Shown here one piece after another: positions 8,242-16,197 of a stretch of 32,274 nt of DNA. Below the pieces are notes generated by a model. That model did not search any database. It had not been told where the DNA came from and worked only from the letters and a program-made list of their open reading frames with translations. Position 1 is the stretch's first letter; every line of letters starts with the position of its first letter. Origin of the DNA: Pseudomonadota bacterium (lineage in GTDB: Bacteria > Pseudomonadota > Gammaproteobacteria > Acidiferrobacterales > Acidiferrobacteraceae); contig JAKAXM010000024.1 in the NCBI GenBank assembly GCA_021816625.1, positions 1 through 32,274 on the forward strand. Direction: 5' to 3'. Position numbers and translations under genes: made by a program.

Positions 8242-8376
8242 ATGTATCTTCATGTCGCGCTTACGCCCCTCATTTCACTGGTGGCGGGGATCCTGATCCT
8301 CGTCGTTCCGCGTCTCCTCAATTACATCGTGGCCATTTATCTCATCGCCATAGGGATCTTGGGTTTGGTTCATTAG
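8242..8376 (+). CDS. DUF3096 small membrane protein
   Basis: A 44-residue protein starting MYLHVALTPLISLVAGILIL, then PRLLNYIVAIYLIAIGILGL: two hydrophobic segments around a PRLLNYIVAIYL core that is the hallmark of DUF3096. GAGGA at 8231-8235 lies 6 nt before the ATG. The length fits the family (about 40-60). It ends two nucleotides before the start of the tetraheme cytochrome gene, so they are probably co-translated. The family has no known function; I infer only that this protein sits in the inner membrane. Confidence 0.85.
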   Translation: MYLHVALTPLISLVAGILILVVPRLLNYIVAIYLIAIGILGLVH

Positions 8377-8378
8377 CC

Positions 8379-9755
8379 ATGCGCTGGGCGGCGCTTTGCG
8401 CAGCGCTTGTGCTGACCGCGCAGGCCGCTTGCGCGAGGCCCATCGCGGCGCTGTCCCCGGGGGCGCGCCTCGCCCTGCAGGGCGCCGATGGGGTCGTGCC
8501 CTGCGCCGTTTGCCATGGGGCACGGGGACAAGGCCGCCCGCACTTTGCGTATCCGCATCTTGCGGGGCTTGGGGCCCCTTACGTCCTGGATACCCTGCGT
8601 GCCTTTGCCGATGGGCGCCGTCTCAACGGTATCATGACGCCCATCGCCCGCCGGCTTTCAGCGCAGGCGATGCGCTCCGTCGCCCTTTACTATGCGCAGT
8701 TCCGGCCACGTCCTCCCCATTGGCCAGGATCTCTGAGCCTAAGCCGGCTCGGGCGCGGGCGGCGCTACTACCAGTATGGCGCCCTGTCCGACCACCTCAT
8801 AGCCTGCGCCCGCTGTCATGGGCGGCGCGGCCACGGTCAAGGCGCACGCTTTCCCTGGATCGCGGGCCAATCTCGGGCCTACCTCATAGAGCAATTGCGC
8901 TCGTTCCAGGCCGGTGCGCGCACCGGCCATGCCTTGGGGCTCATGCGCCATGCGGCGCGGCCCTTGAGTCGCCACCAAATCGCCGATATCGCGCTCTATG
9001 TGCGTCTGCTCGGGGCCCGGCCGCCGCTTGCGCTCAGGCCGCATGCTTGGGTGCGCAGCGCGCGTCCCATCGTGCCGCGGGGTTTCATGCCGCCGCCGCG
9101 TGCAGCCATTCCGGCAACGGTGTTCGGGCGCGCCGCCCGGCGCGGCCGGGCGATCTTTGACGACACCCCCCGCTATGCCCGCGCCTATGTCGGCAACGCC
9201 TTGTCGTGTCGGGACTGTCATTTGGGGGAGGGCCGTGCGCCTCATGCCGGGCCGCTGTGGGCCGCGGCCGCGCTCTATCCTCGCGTTTACCGGGGACGCG
9301 TGACGACGCTCGCGCAACGGATTCGGGATGCCTTTGCCCACAGCGAAGCGGGCCGCGCCCCGCCGCTGGCAAGCCCGGTGCTGACCGATCTTCTGGCCTA
9401 CATCCATTGGATGAGCCGGGGCGAGGTGATCGGCGCGCCAGCGCCCGGACGCGGTTACCCAAGTCTTGCGCCCCTGCACGGGCCGCCGGACAGCGCGCAA
9501 GGAGCGGTGCTCTACCATAGCCGATGCGCGGTTTGCCACGGTGAACGCGGGGCCGGGAGGCGTTATAATGGACGCCTCGTTTTCCCGCCGGTCCTAGGGG
9601 CTGCAAGCTATGGGCGCACGGCAAGCCTTGCGCAGGAGCCTCTGCTTGCGGCCTTTCTCAAGGCCACCATGCCTTACGGTGAGGCCGGCACATTGAGTCG
9701 GCGCGAGGCCTACGATCTGGCGGCCTACCTGGACGCTGCCCCGCAGGGCCGGTAA
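8379..9755 (+). CDS. exported tetraheme cytochrome c, TsdB-TsdA-type fusion
   Basis: A 458-residue protein with a signal peptide (MRWAALCAALVLTAQAACA) and four CXXCH haem sites at residues 42-46, 143-147, 277-281 and 383-387, so it acts in the periplasm. The first half resembles TsdB, a dihaem c4-type electron carrier (CAVCHG, then PHLAGL and MTPIA). The second half resembles TsdA thiosulfate dehydrogenase: LSCRDCHLGEGR, PLWAAAALYPRVYRG, a GRGYPSL stretch, CAVCHGERGAG, and TMPYGEAG with the likely Met ligand. Such fusions are known in some sulfur oxidisers and oxidise thiosulfate to tetrathionate. Odd: where TsdA normally has a haem-ligating Cys (RI-x-x-C-F-x-x-S), this protein reads RIRDAFAHS, with Ala at 318. 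A different reaction is therefore possible. Confidence 0.78.
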   Translation: MRWAALCAALVLTAQAACARPIAALSPGARLALQGADGVVPCAVCHGARGQGRPHFAYPHLAGLGAPYVLDTLRAFADGRRLNGIMTPIARRLSAQAMRSVALYYAQFRPRPPHWPGSLSLSRLGRGRRYYQYGALSDHLIACARCHGRRGHGQGARFPWIAGQSRAYLIEQLRSFQAGARTGHALGLMRHAARPLSRHQIADIALYVRLLGARPPLALRPHAWVRSARPIVPRGFMPPPRAAIPATVFGRAARRGRAIFDDTPRYARAYVGNALSCRDCHLGEGRAPHAGPLWAAAALYPRVYRGRVTTLAQRIRDAFAHSEAGRAPPLASPVLTDLLAYIHWMSRGEVIGAPAPGRGYPSLAPLHGPPDSAQGAVLYHSRCAVCHGERGAGRRYNGRLVFPPVLGAASYGRTASLAQEPLLAAFLKATMPYGEAGTLSRREAYDLAAYLDAAPQGR

Positions 9756-10062
9756 TGCGCGAGCCGGTGGCATCGTTAACGGGGATTTGTCAGAATTTGC
9801 AAAGGAATGGGGGCCTAGCCGCGCGTTATCGGGGCGGGCATGGGCCTGATTGATCGTCGCGAATCTCAAGTTTCGGCCAGCGTGCCGTAGCGTGCTTAGC
9901 CTGCGCATTCCGGACGGGCGAGGATGAGGGCGTCCTGAGGCCGGGCGGAATGCGCAAGCGGCGGGCATTGCGGGCCTCTCGTCCCGAGCCTGCCGTCGAA
10001 CGGCCCCGCTCGATACGGACCGATGCGCCTGACAAGATCGGACAAGGAAGGGGTAAGGGCTT
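9756..10062. other. intergenic interval with a large hairpin
   Basis: No coding frame is supported in these 307 bases. The notable content is the two-part hairpin at 9902-9956. I found no clear promoter for the acyl-CoA dehydrogenase gene and no T-tailed terminator after the cytochrome gene. Confidence 0.5.
9902..9956. repeat. 10-bp inverted repeat with nested stem
   Basis: TGCGCATTCC (9902-9911) pairs exactly with GGAATGCGCA (9947-9956). Inside, GGACG (9912-9916) pairs with CGTCC (9931-9935), stacking directly on the outer stem on the 5' side. There is no T-run. Possible structured RNA or regulatory element upstream of the acyl-CoA dehydrogenase gene. Confidence 0.65.
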
Positions 10063-11220
10063 GTGAAAGTCATACCAGTGCGATTGCGACCGCTTCATGC
10101 GCGTTTTGTGGATGTCGCTGATCGGGTCCTGGCGCCGCACGCGGCCGAGGTCGATCGGGCGGCGGCATGGCCTGCCGCGAGTTTCGCGGCGCTGGGCGAG
10201 GCCGGACTCATGGGTCTGCATGTGACAAAAAGGCTCGGGGGGCTCGAGGAGGGCTTCGCCGCGCTTGTCATGGCGACCGAGACCCTGGCGCAGGCCTGTG
10301 CCTCTTCGGCCCTCTGTTACGGCATGCATTGCGTCGCCTCGGCAGTCATCGCGGCCAAGGCGACCAAGGATCACGAGGAACGTTATCTCGAACCCATCGC
10401 CCGCGGCCAGCACGTCACGAGCCTCGCCTTATCGGAAACGGGTCATGGGGCGCACGTCTATCTGGCGGAGACGAGCCTTACGCAAGCGGCATCGGAGTAT
10501 CGAGTAACCGGGGTCAAGCAGTTCGTGACCAGCGGCGGCCATGCCGACTCCTATGTCGTGTCGACGCGGGCGAGCGTAAGCAATGAACAAGGCGAGTTTT
10601 CCTGCGTTTTGGTCGACAAGACGGCCCCCGGGCTGACATGGCTCGAGCCCTGGAACGGGCTCGGCCTGCGCGGGAACTCGTCGCGCGGCCTGCAGCTCGA
10701 CGAGGCGCGCGTGCCGCTTGCGAATCTGTTGGGCAACGAGGGGGATGAAGTGTGGTATTTCTTCCAGGTCATAGCGCCCTATTTCCTGTTGGCCATGGCC
10801 GGCGTCTACAACGGGATCGCACAGGCGGCGCTCACCGGGGCCCTAAACCACGTCCGGCAAAGGACCTTTAGCCACTCAGGTGAGGCCTTGGCGCGGGCCG
10901 ATATGGTTCAGGACAAGGTGGCAGGGCTCTGGGCCCGTGTGCAGCAAGCCCGCCTTCTCGCCTATCACGCGGCCGAACTCGCCGACGCCAATGACCCGGA
11001 TGCCCTCTTGGCGCTGCTTGCGAGCAAGGCAAGTGCCGGAGAGATGGTGGTGCACGTCACGAGCGAGGCGATGGCCTTGTGTGGCGGGATTGGCTATCGC
11101 GAGAATGCGGTGCAGGCGCGCCTTCTGCGCGATGCCCAAGCCGCGCCCGTCATGTCACCGACGGCGGCACTCCTACGTCTTTGGGTGGGCCGGCATTTGC
11201 TTGGCGTGCCGCTTCTCTAG
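10063..11220 (+). CDS. acyl-CoA dehydrogenase family flavoprotein
   Basis: The 385-residue product has the ACAD layout: N-terminal helices (about 1-115, with GLMGLHVTKRLGG), a central beta domain (ALSETGHGAHV and LGLRGNSSRGLQLDEARVP) and C-terminal helices ending GGIGYRENAVQARLLRDAQ. The family uses FAD to desaturate acyl-CoA thioesters. The stretch after RDA, normally ending YEGT with the catalytic Glu, reads RDAQAAPVMSPT, so Ser replaces Glu here. The enzyme may use another base or be a non-dehydrogenase member. The start is a GTG with AAGGAAGGGG about 9 nt upstream. No fatty-acid genes are adjacent, so the substrate is unknown. Confidence 0.85.
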   Translation: MKVIPVRLRPLHARFVDVADRVLAPHAAEVDRAAAWPAASFAALGEAGLMGLHVTKRLGGLEEGFAALVMATETLAQACASSALCYGMHCVASAVIAAKATKDHEERYLEPIARGQHVTSLALSETGHGAHVYLAETSLTQAASEYRVTGVKQFVTSGGHADSYVVSTRASVSNEQGEFSCVLVDKTAPGLTWLEPWNGLGLRGNSSRGLQLDEARVPLANLLGNEGDEVWYFFQVIAPYFLLAMAGVYNGIAQAALTGALNHVRQRTFSHSGEALARADMVQDKVAGLWARVQQARLLAYHAAELADANDPDALLALLASKASAGEMVVHVTSEAMALCGGIGYRENAVQARLLRDAQAAPVMSPTAALLRLWVGRHLLGVPLL

Positions 11221-11237
11221 CCGCTTTTCTCATAACC

Positions 11238-13628
11238 ATGCACCCCGCGCCTCTGCTCTTCGTTGATGCCCGTGCCAGCGGCCGTCCGGCAAGCGCCTTG
11301 TCGGAGCAGGCGCGGGCGGCGGCAGAATCGGCGCAGATCGAGTTTCGCCGGGTCTCGGTCGGCGCGGCCGATGAGCTGGGGCAAGTCCCCGGACCTCCGC
11401 CCTTGCTCATCGTGTTGGCCCCCGATGTGGCCCCCTTGTTCGCCGTTACGCGGCGTGCCCGCACCCTATGGCCCGATGCCCTCATCGTGTTGCTGGCCCC
11501 TGCCATTCGTCTGCTCGCGCTCCGTAATGAGCTTACCATCCGCGGGCTCTTTGGAGATCTGTACCGCACGCAGGACACGGCGAGCACGCGTTTGTGCCAT
11601 GACTTCGTGCATCACATTACCGAAGCCCAGCGGCGCCGTTCCCTGCATACGACCTTGAGCGCGATTAATGTCCAGCTGACCCGCGCAGGGCCGGCGATCG
11701 CCAACGTCCGCGGGTTATTGCAGTCAAACCAGTATCTTGCAAGCGTCCTTTTGAATGCCCACGACGCGATCGCCTTCCTGGATGCCCAAGGGGTCATCAG
11801 TCTCTGGAACAATGGCGCCGTGGCCCTGCTCGGCTATGACGAAGGGGCGGTCCTTGGGCGCCCTCTGAGTTTTCTGGCCTCCCGCGATGAACCGGCCGAC
11901 CGCCCCGATCTCCTTACCGTGTTGAGCGCGGTCATGGATGGTCGGGCCGCCGTGCGGCAAGATCTCGTGCTGCGTGACGCAGCCGGCCGGCGCATCGCCG
12001 TCGACGTGACCTTGGCGGAGGTTTTTGACGATGAGGGGCAGCGCCTCGGGTTCTCGCTATTCATGCGCGACATTACCGTTCGCCGCCGCTACGAAGAGTC
12101 GCTTGCCGCCGAGCGCGAGCGATTGCTCGTGACCCTACGCAGCATTGGGGATGGGGTCATCACCACCGATATCGAGGGGCGGATCACCTTGCTCAATCCG
12201 GTCGCCGAGGCCCTGTGCGGCTGGCCGCTCGCCGAGGCCTTGGGTGAACCTCTGGAGCAGGTTTTTCGCATCGTCGACGACAAGACCCTCGAGGTGTGTG
12301 AGGATCCTGTGCGCCAGGTGTTGCGGACCAACGCCACGGTGGAGCTTGCCCATAATACGGCCCTGGTCAGCCGTGACGGAACCCGGCGCGTGATAGCCGA
12401 TAGCGGCGCGCCGATCCGCGATGCCGAGGGCCTCATCGTCGGCGTGGTGCTGGTGTTTCGGGACGTTACCGAAAAACAGCGGGTCGAGGATGCCTTGCTG
12501 CGTGCTCGCCAACTCGAGGCCATCGGCTTTCTCGCGGGCGGCATCGCTCATGATTTCAACAATATCCTGACGGCCTTGTTTGGTAATATCAGTCTGATGC
12601 GGCTGCATACGCCGCCTGGATCTGCCACGCTGCCGCTTCTGGATCAGGCCGAGCAGGCGTTTTTTCGGGCCCGTGACCTGACCCAGCAACTGCTTACCTT
12701 CGCCAAGGGCGGGGCCCCGGTAAAACGGGTTGGGTCGCTCAGCGATCTGCTGCGCGAGACCGCGCGTTTCTTATTGCATGGGACCAAGGTGTCGGTGGAA
12801 TTTGTCTTCCCGGATGGTTTGTGGACGGCGGAGTTTGATGCGAGCCAGATGTCACAGGCGGTGTCCAATATCATTTTAAATGCGGTCCAGGCCATGCCGG
12901 AGGGCGGCCAGATCCGGATCGGGGCGCATAACGTTTTTCTGAAGTCCCGGGAGGTTCCGCCGCTCAAGGAGGGCCGCTACGTGCGTTTTACGATCCAGGA
13001 TGAGGGGCCCGGTATCCCGGAGGCGGATCGGGAGCGCGTCTTTCACCCGTACTTTACGACCAAAGACGCAGGAACGGGGCTTGGGCTTGCCACCACATAC
13101 TCCGTGATTCAGCGGCATGGCGGTCATGTCGGTGTGGCCGAGAGCGCCCGCGGCGCCCTGTTCGAGGTCTATCTGCCGGCGAGCACCACCGCCCTGGCGG
13201 CCGATGGTCACGGGGACTTACGCGGACACAGGCCGGACCAGGGTTCTGGGTATATCGTGGTGATGGACGACGAGGAGCCGGTGCGCAAGGTCTGTGCGGA
13301 GATCTTGGGACACCTGGGCTACCGCGTCGAAACCGTGGCTGACGGGGAGGCCTTGGTGACCTTATATGCCGAGCGGCTGACAACGGGGTCGGTGCCGGAC
13401 GCGGTCATCGTTGACCTTACTGTGCCCGGGGGCATGGACGGTCGGGAGGCGGCGGGGCGCGTGCTGGCCTTGGATCCCAAGGCCAAGCTGATCGTATCGA
13501 GCGGCTATTGCATGGATCCTGTGATGGCCGATTACAAGAACTACGGCTTTGTCGGTGTGATCGCGAAGCCGTATGATGTCCGAGCGATGGCGGCGCAGTT
13601 GGCGGATGTGACGCGGGCCCCGCGTTAG
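11238..13628 (+). CDS. hybrid sensor histidine kinase with two PAS domains and a receiver
   Basis: A 796-residue soluble-looking signalling protein without clear membrane spans. Order: an N-terminal alpha/beta region (about 1-130) that looks like a degenerate receiver lacking the phospho-Asp; PAS 1 (about 170-290); PAS 2 (about 294-420, GDGVITTDIEGRITLLNP); HisKA with GGIAHDFNN and phospho-His at 438; HATPase (N-box NIILNAVQAMP, G-boxes DEGPGIP and GTGLGLAT); and a C-terminal receiver (about 672-790) with acidic pocket MDDEE, phospho-Asp 726 and Lys in IAKPYD. It should autophosphorylate and pass phosphate to its own receiver. No partner regulator is adjacent. The ATG at 11238 follows the acyl-CoA dehydrogenase stop by 17 nt, with no strong ribosome site. 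Confidence 0.9.
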   Translation: MHPAPLLFVDARASGRPASALSEQARAAAESAQIEFRRVSVGAADELGQVPGPPPLLIVLAPDVAPLFAVTRRARTLWPDALIVLLAPAIRLLALRNELTIRGLFGDLYRTQDTASTRLCHDFVHHITEAQRRRSLHTTLSAINVQLTRAGPAIANVRGLLQSNQYLASVLLNAHDAIAFLDAQGVISLWNNGAVALLGYDEGAVLGRPLSFLASRDEPADRPDLLTVLSAVMDGRAAVRQDLVLRDAAGRRIAVDVTLAEVFDDEGQRLGFSLFMRDITVRRRYEESLAAERERLLVTLRSIGDGVITTDIEGRITLLNPVAEALCGWPLAEALGEPLEQVFRIVDDKTLEVCEDPVRQVLRTNATVELAHNTALVSRDGTRRVIADSGAPIRDAEGLIVGVVLVFRDVTEKQRVEDALLRARQLEAIGFLAGGIAHDFNNILTALFGNISLMRLHTPPGSATLPLLDQAEQAFFRARDLTQQLLTFAKGGAPVKRVGSLSDLLRETARFLLHGTKVSVEFVFPDGLWTAEFDASQMSQAVSNIILNAVQAMPEGGQIRIGAHNVFLKSREVPPLKEGRYVRFTIQDEGPGIPEADRERVFHPYFTTKDAGTGLGLATTYSVIQRHGGHVGVAESARGALFEVYLPASTTALAADGHGDLRGHRPDQGSGYIVVMDDEEPVRKVCAEILGHLGYRVETVADGEALVTLYAERLTTGSVPDAVIVDLTVPGGMDGREAAGRVLALDPKAKLIVSSGYCMDPVMADYKNYGFVGVIAKPYDVRAMAAQLADVTRAPR

Positions 13629-13658
13629 GGGACAGTGGCGGCGGCACGGGAGGTGGCA

Positions 13659-13856
13659 GTGGGCCGTTGGCTCGTCATAATGGGACTTGCCTTTATCGTG
13701 ACCGGTTTGCTCTGGGGGCTGATCACGCGCCGTTTCGGCAGGCTGCCTGGGGATTTCGTGTTTCGTGTCGGCGATGCGCGCATCCATATCCTCCTTGCGA
13801 CCTCGCTCCTCCTGAGCGTGGTTCTGAGCCTGCTTTTATGGATAATGCGCCGATAG
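13659..13856 (+). CDS. DUF2905 small membrane protein
   Basis: The 65-residue product starts MGRWLVIMGLAFIVTGLLWG and contains RFGRLPGDFVFRVGD followed by LLATSLLLSVVLSLLLWIMRR: two membrane spans around the conserved GRLPGD motif, typical of DUF2905. I chose GTG 13659 because GGGAGG lies 5 nt upstream and the family usually starts just before the first span; in-frame GTG codons at 13635 and 13653 are alternatives. The next gene overlaps its end by 19 nt. Function unknown. Confidence 0.85.
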   Translation: MGRWLVIMGLAFIVTGLLWGLITRRFGRLPGDFVFRVGDARIHILLATSLLLSVVLSLLLWIMRR

Positions 13857-14911
13857 TCTTGGCCCCTAATGCCTTCAAGGGGACCTTGTCTCCGGACGCG
13901 GCGGCGCGGGCCATGGCCGCCGGTGTAGAACTCGCGTGTCCGGGGCGGCCGGTTTTCATGCGCCCTTTGCCGGATGGGGGCGACGGGACCCTAGAGGTCC
14001 TGCTTGCGGCTCTAGGGGGCGAACGTTACGAGTTTGACGTGACGGACGCCTGTGGCCTTACGCGCAAGGCCCCCCTTGCCCTCCTGGGACGCGGACGCCG
14101 GCGCGTGGCGGTGATCGAGAGCGCTCAGGTCTTAGGGCTTGCGCTGAACCCCCTTTGTCCTTTTGAGCAGCGCACGAGCCGGGGCGTGGGGGAACTTGTC
14201 CGTCATGCCCTGGATTGCGGGGCGCAAGCGATCTATCTCGGTCTTGGAGGTAGCGCGACCTGTGATTTGGGTGCGGGTTTCCTGACCGCTCTTGGGCTTG
14301 TGATCACTGAAACGCCCGGACCCGCACCCTCGCCTTACCGTATCGAAGTCGACAGCCGTCGCCTGGACCCGCGTCTGGCGCGCACCTCGCTCGTGGTCTT
14401 AGCTGATGTCGCGAGCCCGCTCCTGGGTCCCATGGGCGTGCGCGCCTTTGCCGCCCAGAAGGGTGCAGAAAGGGCCCTAGTCGACGGTCTCGATGACCGC
14501 CTGCGTCCGCTTGCCGCGGCCCTTGAGGCCCATTTTCGGGTGGCGGTCGCCCATTGGCCAGGGAGCGGGGCGGCCGGGGGCATAGGCTTTGCCTGCGCCC
14601 TTCTGGGGGCGCACATGACCGCGGGCGCGGCCATGGTGGCGCGACTGACGGGCCTGCGCCAGGCGATCGGCCGGGCCGCCTGCGTGGTGACCGGCGAAGG
14701 GGCTTGCGATGGCCAGACGGCCTATGGCAAGGGCCCGCAGTTCGTGGCGGCCTTGGCTCGCCGCCTGGGGCGCCCCACCTATCTCGTCTGCGGGCGCGTG
14801 GACGGATCTTTTGCGCCGCTTGCGCGGGATTTTGCCCGCTGTCTTACGCTACCCCCTGATCGCGCGCCGGCCCAGGGCCTGCGCGATACAGTCGCTTTAC
14901 TTTTATCCTGA
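13838..14911 (+). CDS. glycerate kinase, GlxK/GarK type
   Basis: Phosphorylates D-glycerate (usually to 2-phosphoglycerate in this class) in the cytoplasm. The 357-residue product begins MDNAPIVLAPNAFKGTLSPD, followed by MRPLPDGGDGTLEVL, both hallmarks of the family. Further family stretches are YLGLGGSATCDLGAGFLTALG and, near residue 285, VTGEGACDGQTAYGKGP. The length is near the usual 370-380. I rejected an earlier in-frame ATG (13667) because the added residues come from the overlapping DUF2905 gene. The overlap implies coupling to that gene. No photorespiration or glyoxylate genes are adjacent. Confidence 0.93.
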   Translation: MDNAPIVLAPNAFKGTLSPDAAARAMAAGVELACPGRPVFMRPLPDGGDGTLEVLLAALGGERYEFDVTDACGLTRKAPLALLGRGRRRVAVIESAQVLGLALNPLCPFEQRTSRGVGELVRHALDCGAQAIYLGLGGSATCDLGAGFLTALGLVITETPGPAPSPYRIEVDSRRLDPRLARTSLVVLADVASPLLGPMGVRAFAAQKGAERALVDGLDDRLRPLAAALEAHFRVAVAHWPGSGAAGGIGFACALLGAHMTAGAAMVARLTGLRQAIGRAACVVTGEGACDGQTAYGKGPQFVAALARRLGRPTYLVCGRVDGSFAPLARDFARCLTLPPDRAPAQGLRDTVALLLS

Positions 14912-14928
14912 CCCACAATCTTTCTTTT

Positions 14929-14994
14929 GGCCGGATTGCGACTACGCTTTAAAGAAGAGCCGTGCCGTCGCTCCCCGCGGCGCGCAGTCCGGCC
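14929..14994. repeat. 12-bp inverted repeat upstream of pilU
   Basis: GGCCGGATTGCG (14929-14940) pairs with CGCAGTCCGGCC (14983-14994) with one T-G wobble and a 42-nt loop. It lies between the glycerate kinase stop and pilU. No T-run follows, so it is more likely a leader structure or spacer than a clean terminator. Confidence 0.5.
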
Positions 14995-15027
14995 TTGCGC
15001 ATCATCGTGATTTCGAGTGAGGACGTC

Positions 15028-16197
15028 ATGACCCCCGAGCAAGCGACCACTGCTCTGCATGGTTTGTTGAGATTCATGTTAAGCAAAAAGGCTTCCGACC
15101 TGTTCTTGTCGGTAGATTTTCCGCCGGCCATCAAACTCGACGGCAAGATGACCCCGGCCGGTCAGCAACGTCTCACCCCGGTGCATACGAAGGCGTTTGC
15201 GCACGCCATCATGAACGACAAGCAACGTCAGGAGTTTGAGGCGGAAAAGGAGTGCAACTTTGCGATCAGCCCGCCCGATATTGGACGATTCCGTGTAAAC
15301 GTCTTTGTTCAGCAGGGTCATGTCGCCCTCGTTTTGCGTACCATCACAAGCAAGATACCGACCTTCGATGAGCTCAAGCTGCCGCCGGTTCTGCGTGACG
15401 TCTGTCTCACGAAGCGCGGCCTCGTGATCTTGGTGGGCGGGACCGGATCGGGGAAGTCGACCTCGCTTGCGGCCTTGATCGACCACCGTAACGAGCATTC
15501 GCATGGGCATATCATCACGATCGAGGACCCGGTGGAGTACGTCCACCGCCACAAGAACTGCCTCATCACCCACCGGGAGGTCGGGGCCGACACGCACAAT
15601 TGGTTCGCGGCCCTGAAAAACACGTTGCGCCAGGCCCCTGATGTCATCCTGATCGGCGAGATCCGCGATCGCGAAACCATGGAATACGCGATTGCGTTCG
15701 CCGAGACGGGACATCTTTGCATGGCCACCTTGCATGCCAATAGCGCGAACCAGGCCCTTGATCGCATCGTGAACTTTTTCCCCGAGGAAAGGCGCAATCA
15801 ACTGTTGATGGATCTTTCGCTCAACACCCGCGCGATCGTCTCGCAGCGCCTGATCCCGCGTGCCGATGGTCTTGGTCGGGCTGCGGCCGTCGAGATACTG
15901 CTGAACACCCCGCTGGTCGCGGATCTTATCTTCAAGGGTGAGGTTCACTCGCTGAAAGAGGCCATGGCGAAATCGCGCGAGCAGGGCATGCAGACCTTCG
16001 ATCAGGCGCTTTTCGATCTTTATGAGGCGGGTGTGATCAGCTATGAGGATGCGCTGCGTAACGCCGATTCCGTGAATGAATTGCGGCTCGCCGTGAAGCT
16101 CCGGGGCAAGGGTGCGCGGGCATCGACCGAGACCCCCTCGGCCTTTAGCATCATGGCCGAGGAAGAGCCGCAGGCGATGCCCTCGGAATCGGCTTAG
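15028..16197 (+). CDS. pilU: type IV pilus retraction ATPase PilU
   Basis: Hexameric ATPase that helps PilT retract type IV pili at the inner-membrane base. The 389-residue product has an N-terminal PAS-like domain (about 1-100; ECNFAISPPDIGRFRVNVF), Walker A GGTGSGKST near 137-145, the Asp box ITIEDPVEYVH, Walker B LRQAPDVILIGEIRDRETM and the His box ETGHLCMATLHANSANQALDRI. The C-terminal extension EQGMQTFDQALFDLYEAG...ADSVNELRL points to PilU rather than PilT. ATG 15028 has GAGGA just upstream and gives the family-typical start; an in-frame ATG at 14962 lies in the hairpin region. The usual upstream pilT neighbour is absent here. Its stop overlaps that of the convergent CBS gene. Confidence 0.93.
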   Translation: MTPEQATTALHGLLRFMLSKKASDLFLSVDFPPAIKLDGKMTPAGQQRLTPVHTKAFAHAIMNDKQRQEFEAEKECNFAISPPDIGRFRVNVFVQQGHVALVLRTITSKIPTFDELKLPPVLRDVCLTKRGLVILVGGTGSGKSTSLAALIDHRNEHSHGHIITIEDPVEYVHRHKNCLITHREVGADTHNWFAALKNTLRQAPDVILIGEIRDRETMEYAIAFAETGHLCMATLHANSANQALDRIVNFFPEERRNQLLMDLSLNTRAIVSQRLIPRADGLGRAAAVEILLNTPLVADLIFKGEVHSLKEAMAKSREQGMQTFDQALFDLYEAGVISYEDALRNADSVNELRLAVKLRGKGARASTETPSAFSIMAEEEPQAMPSESA

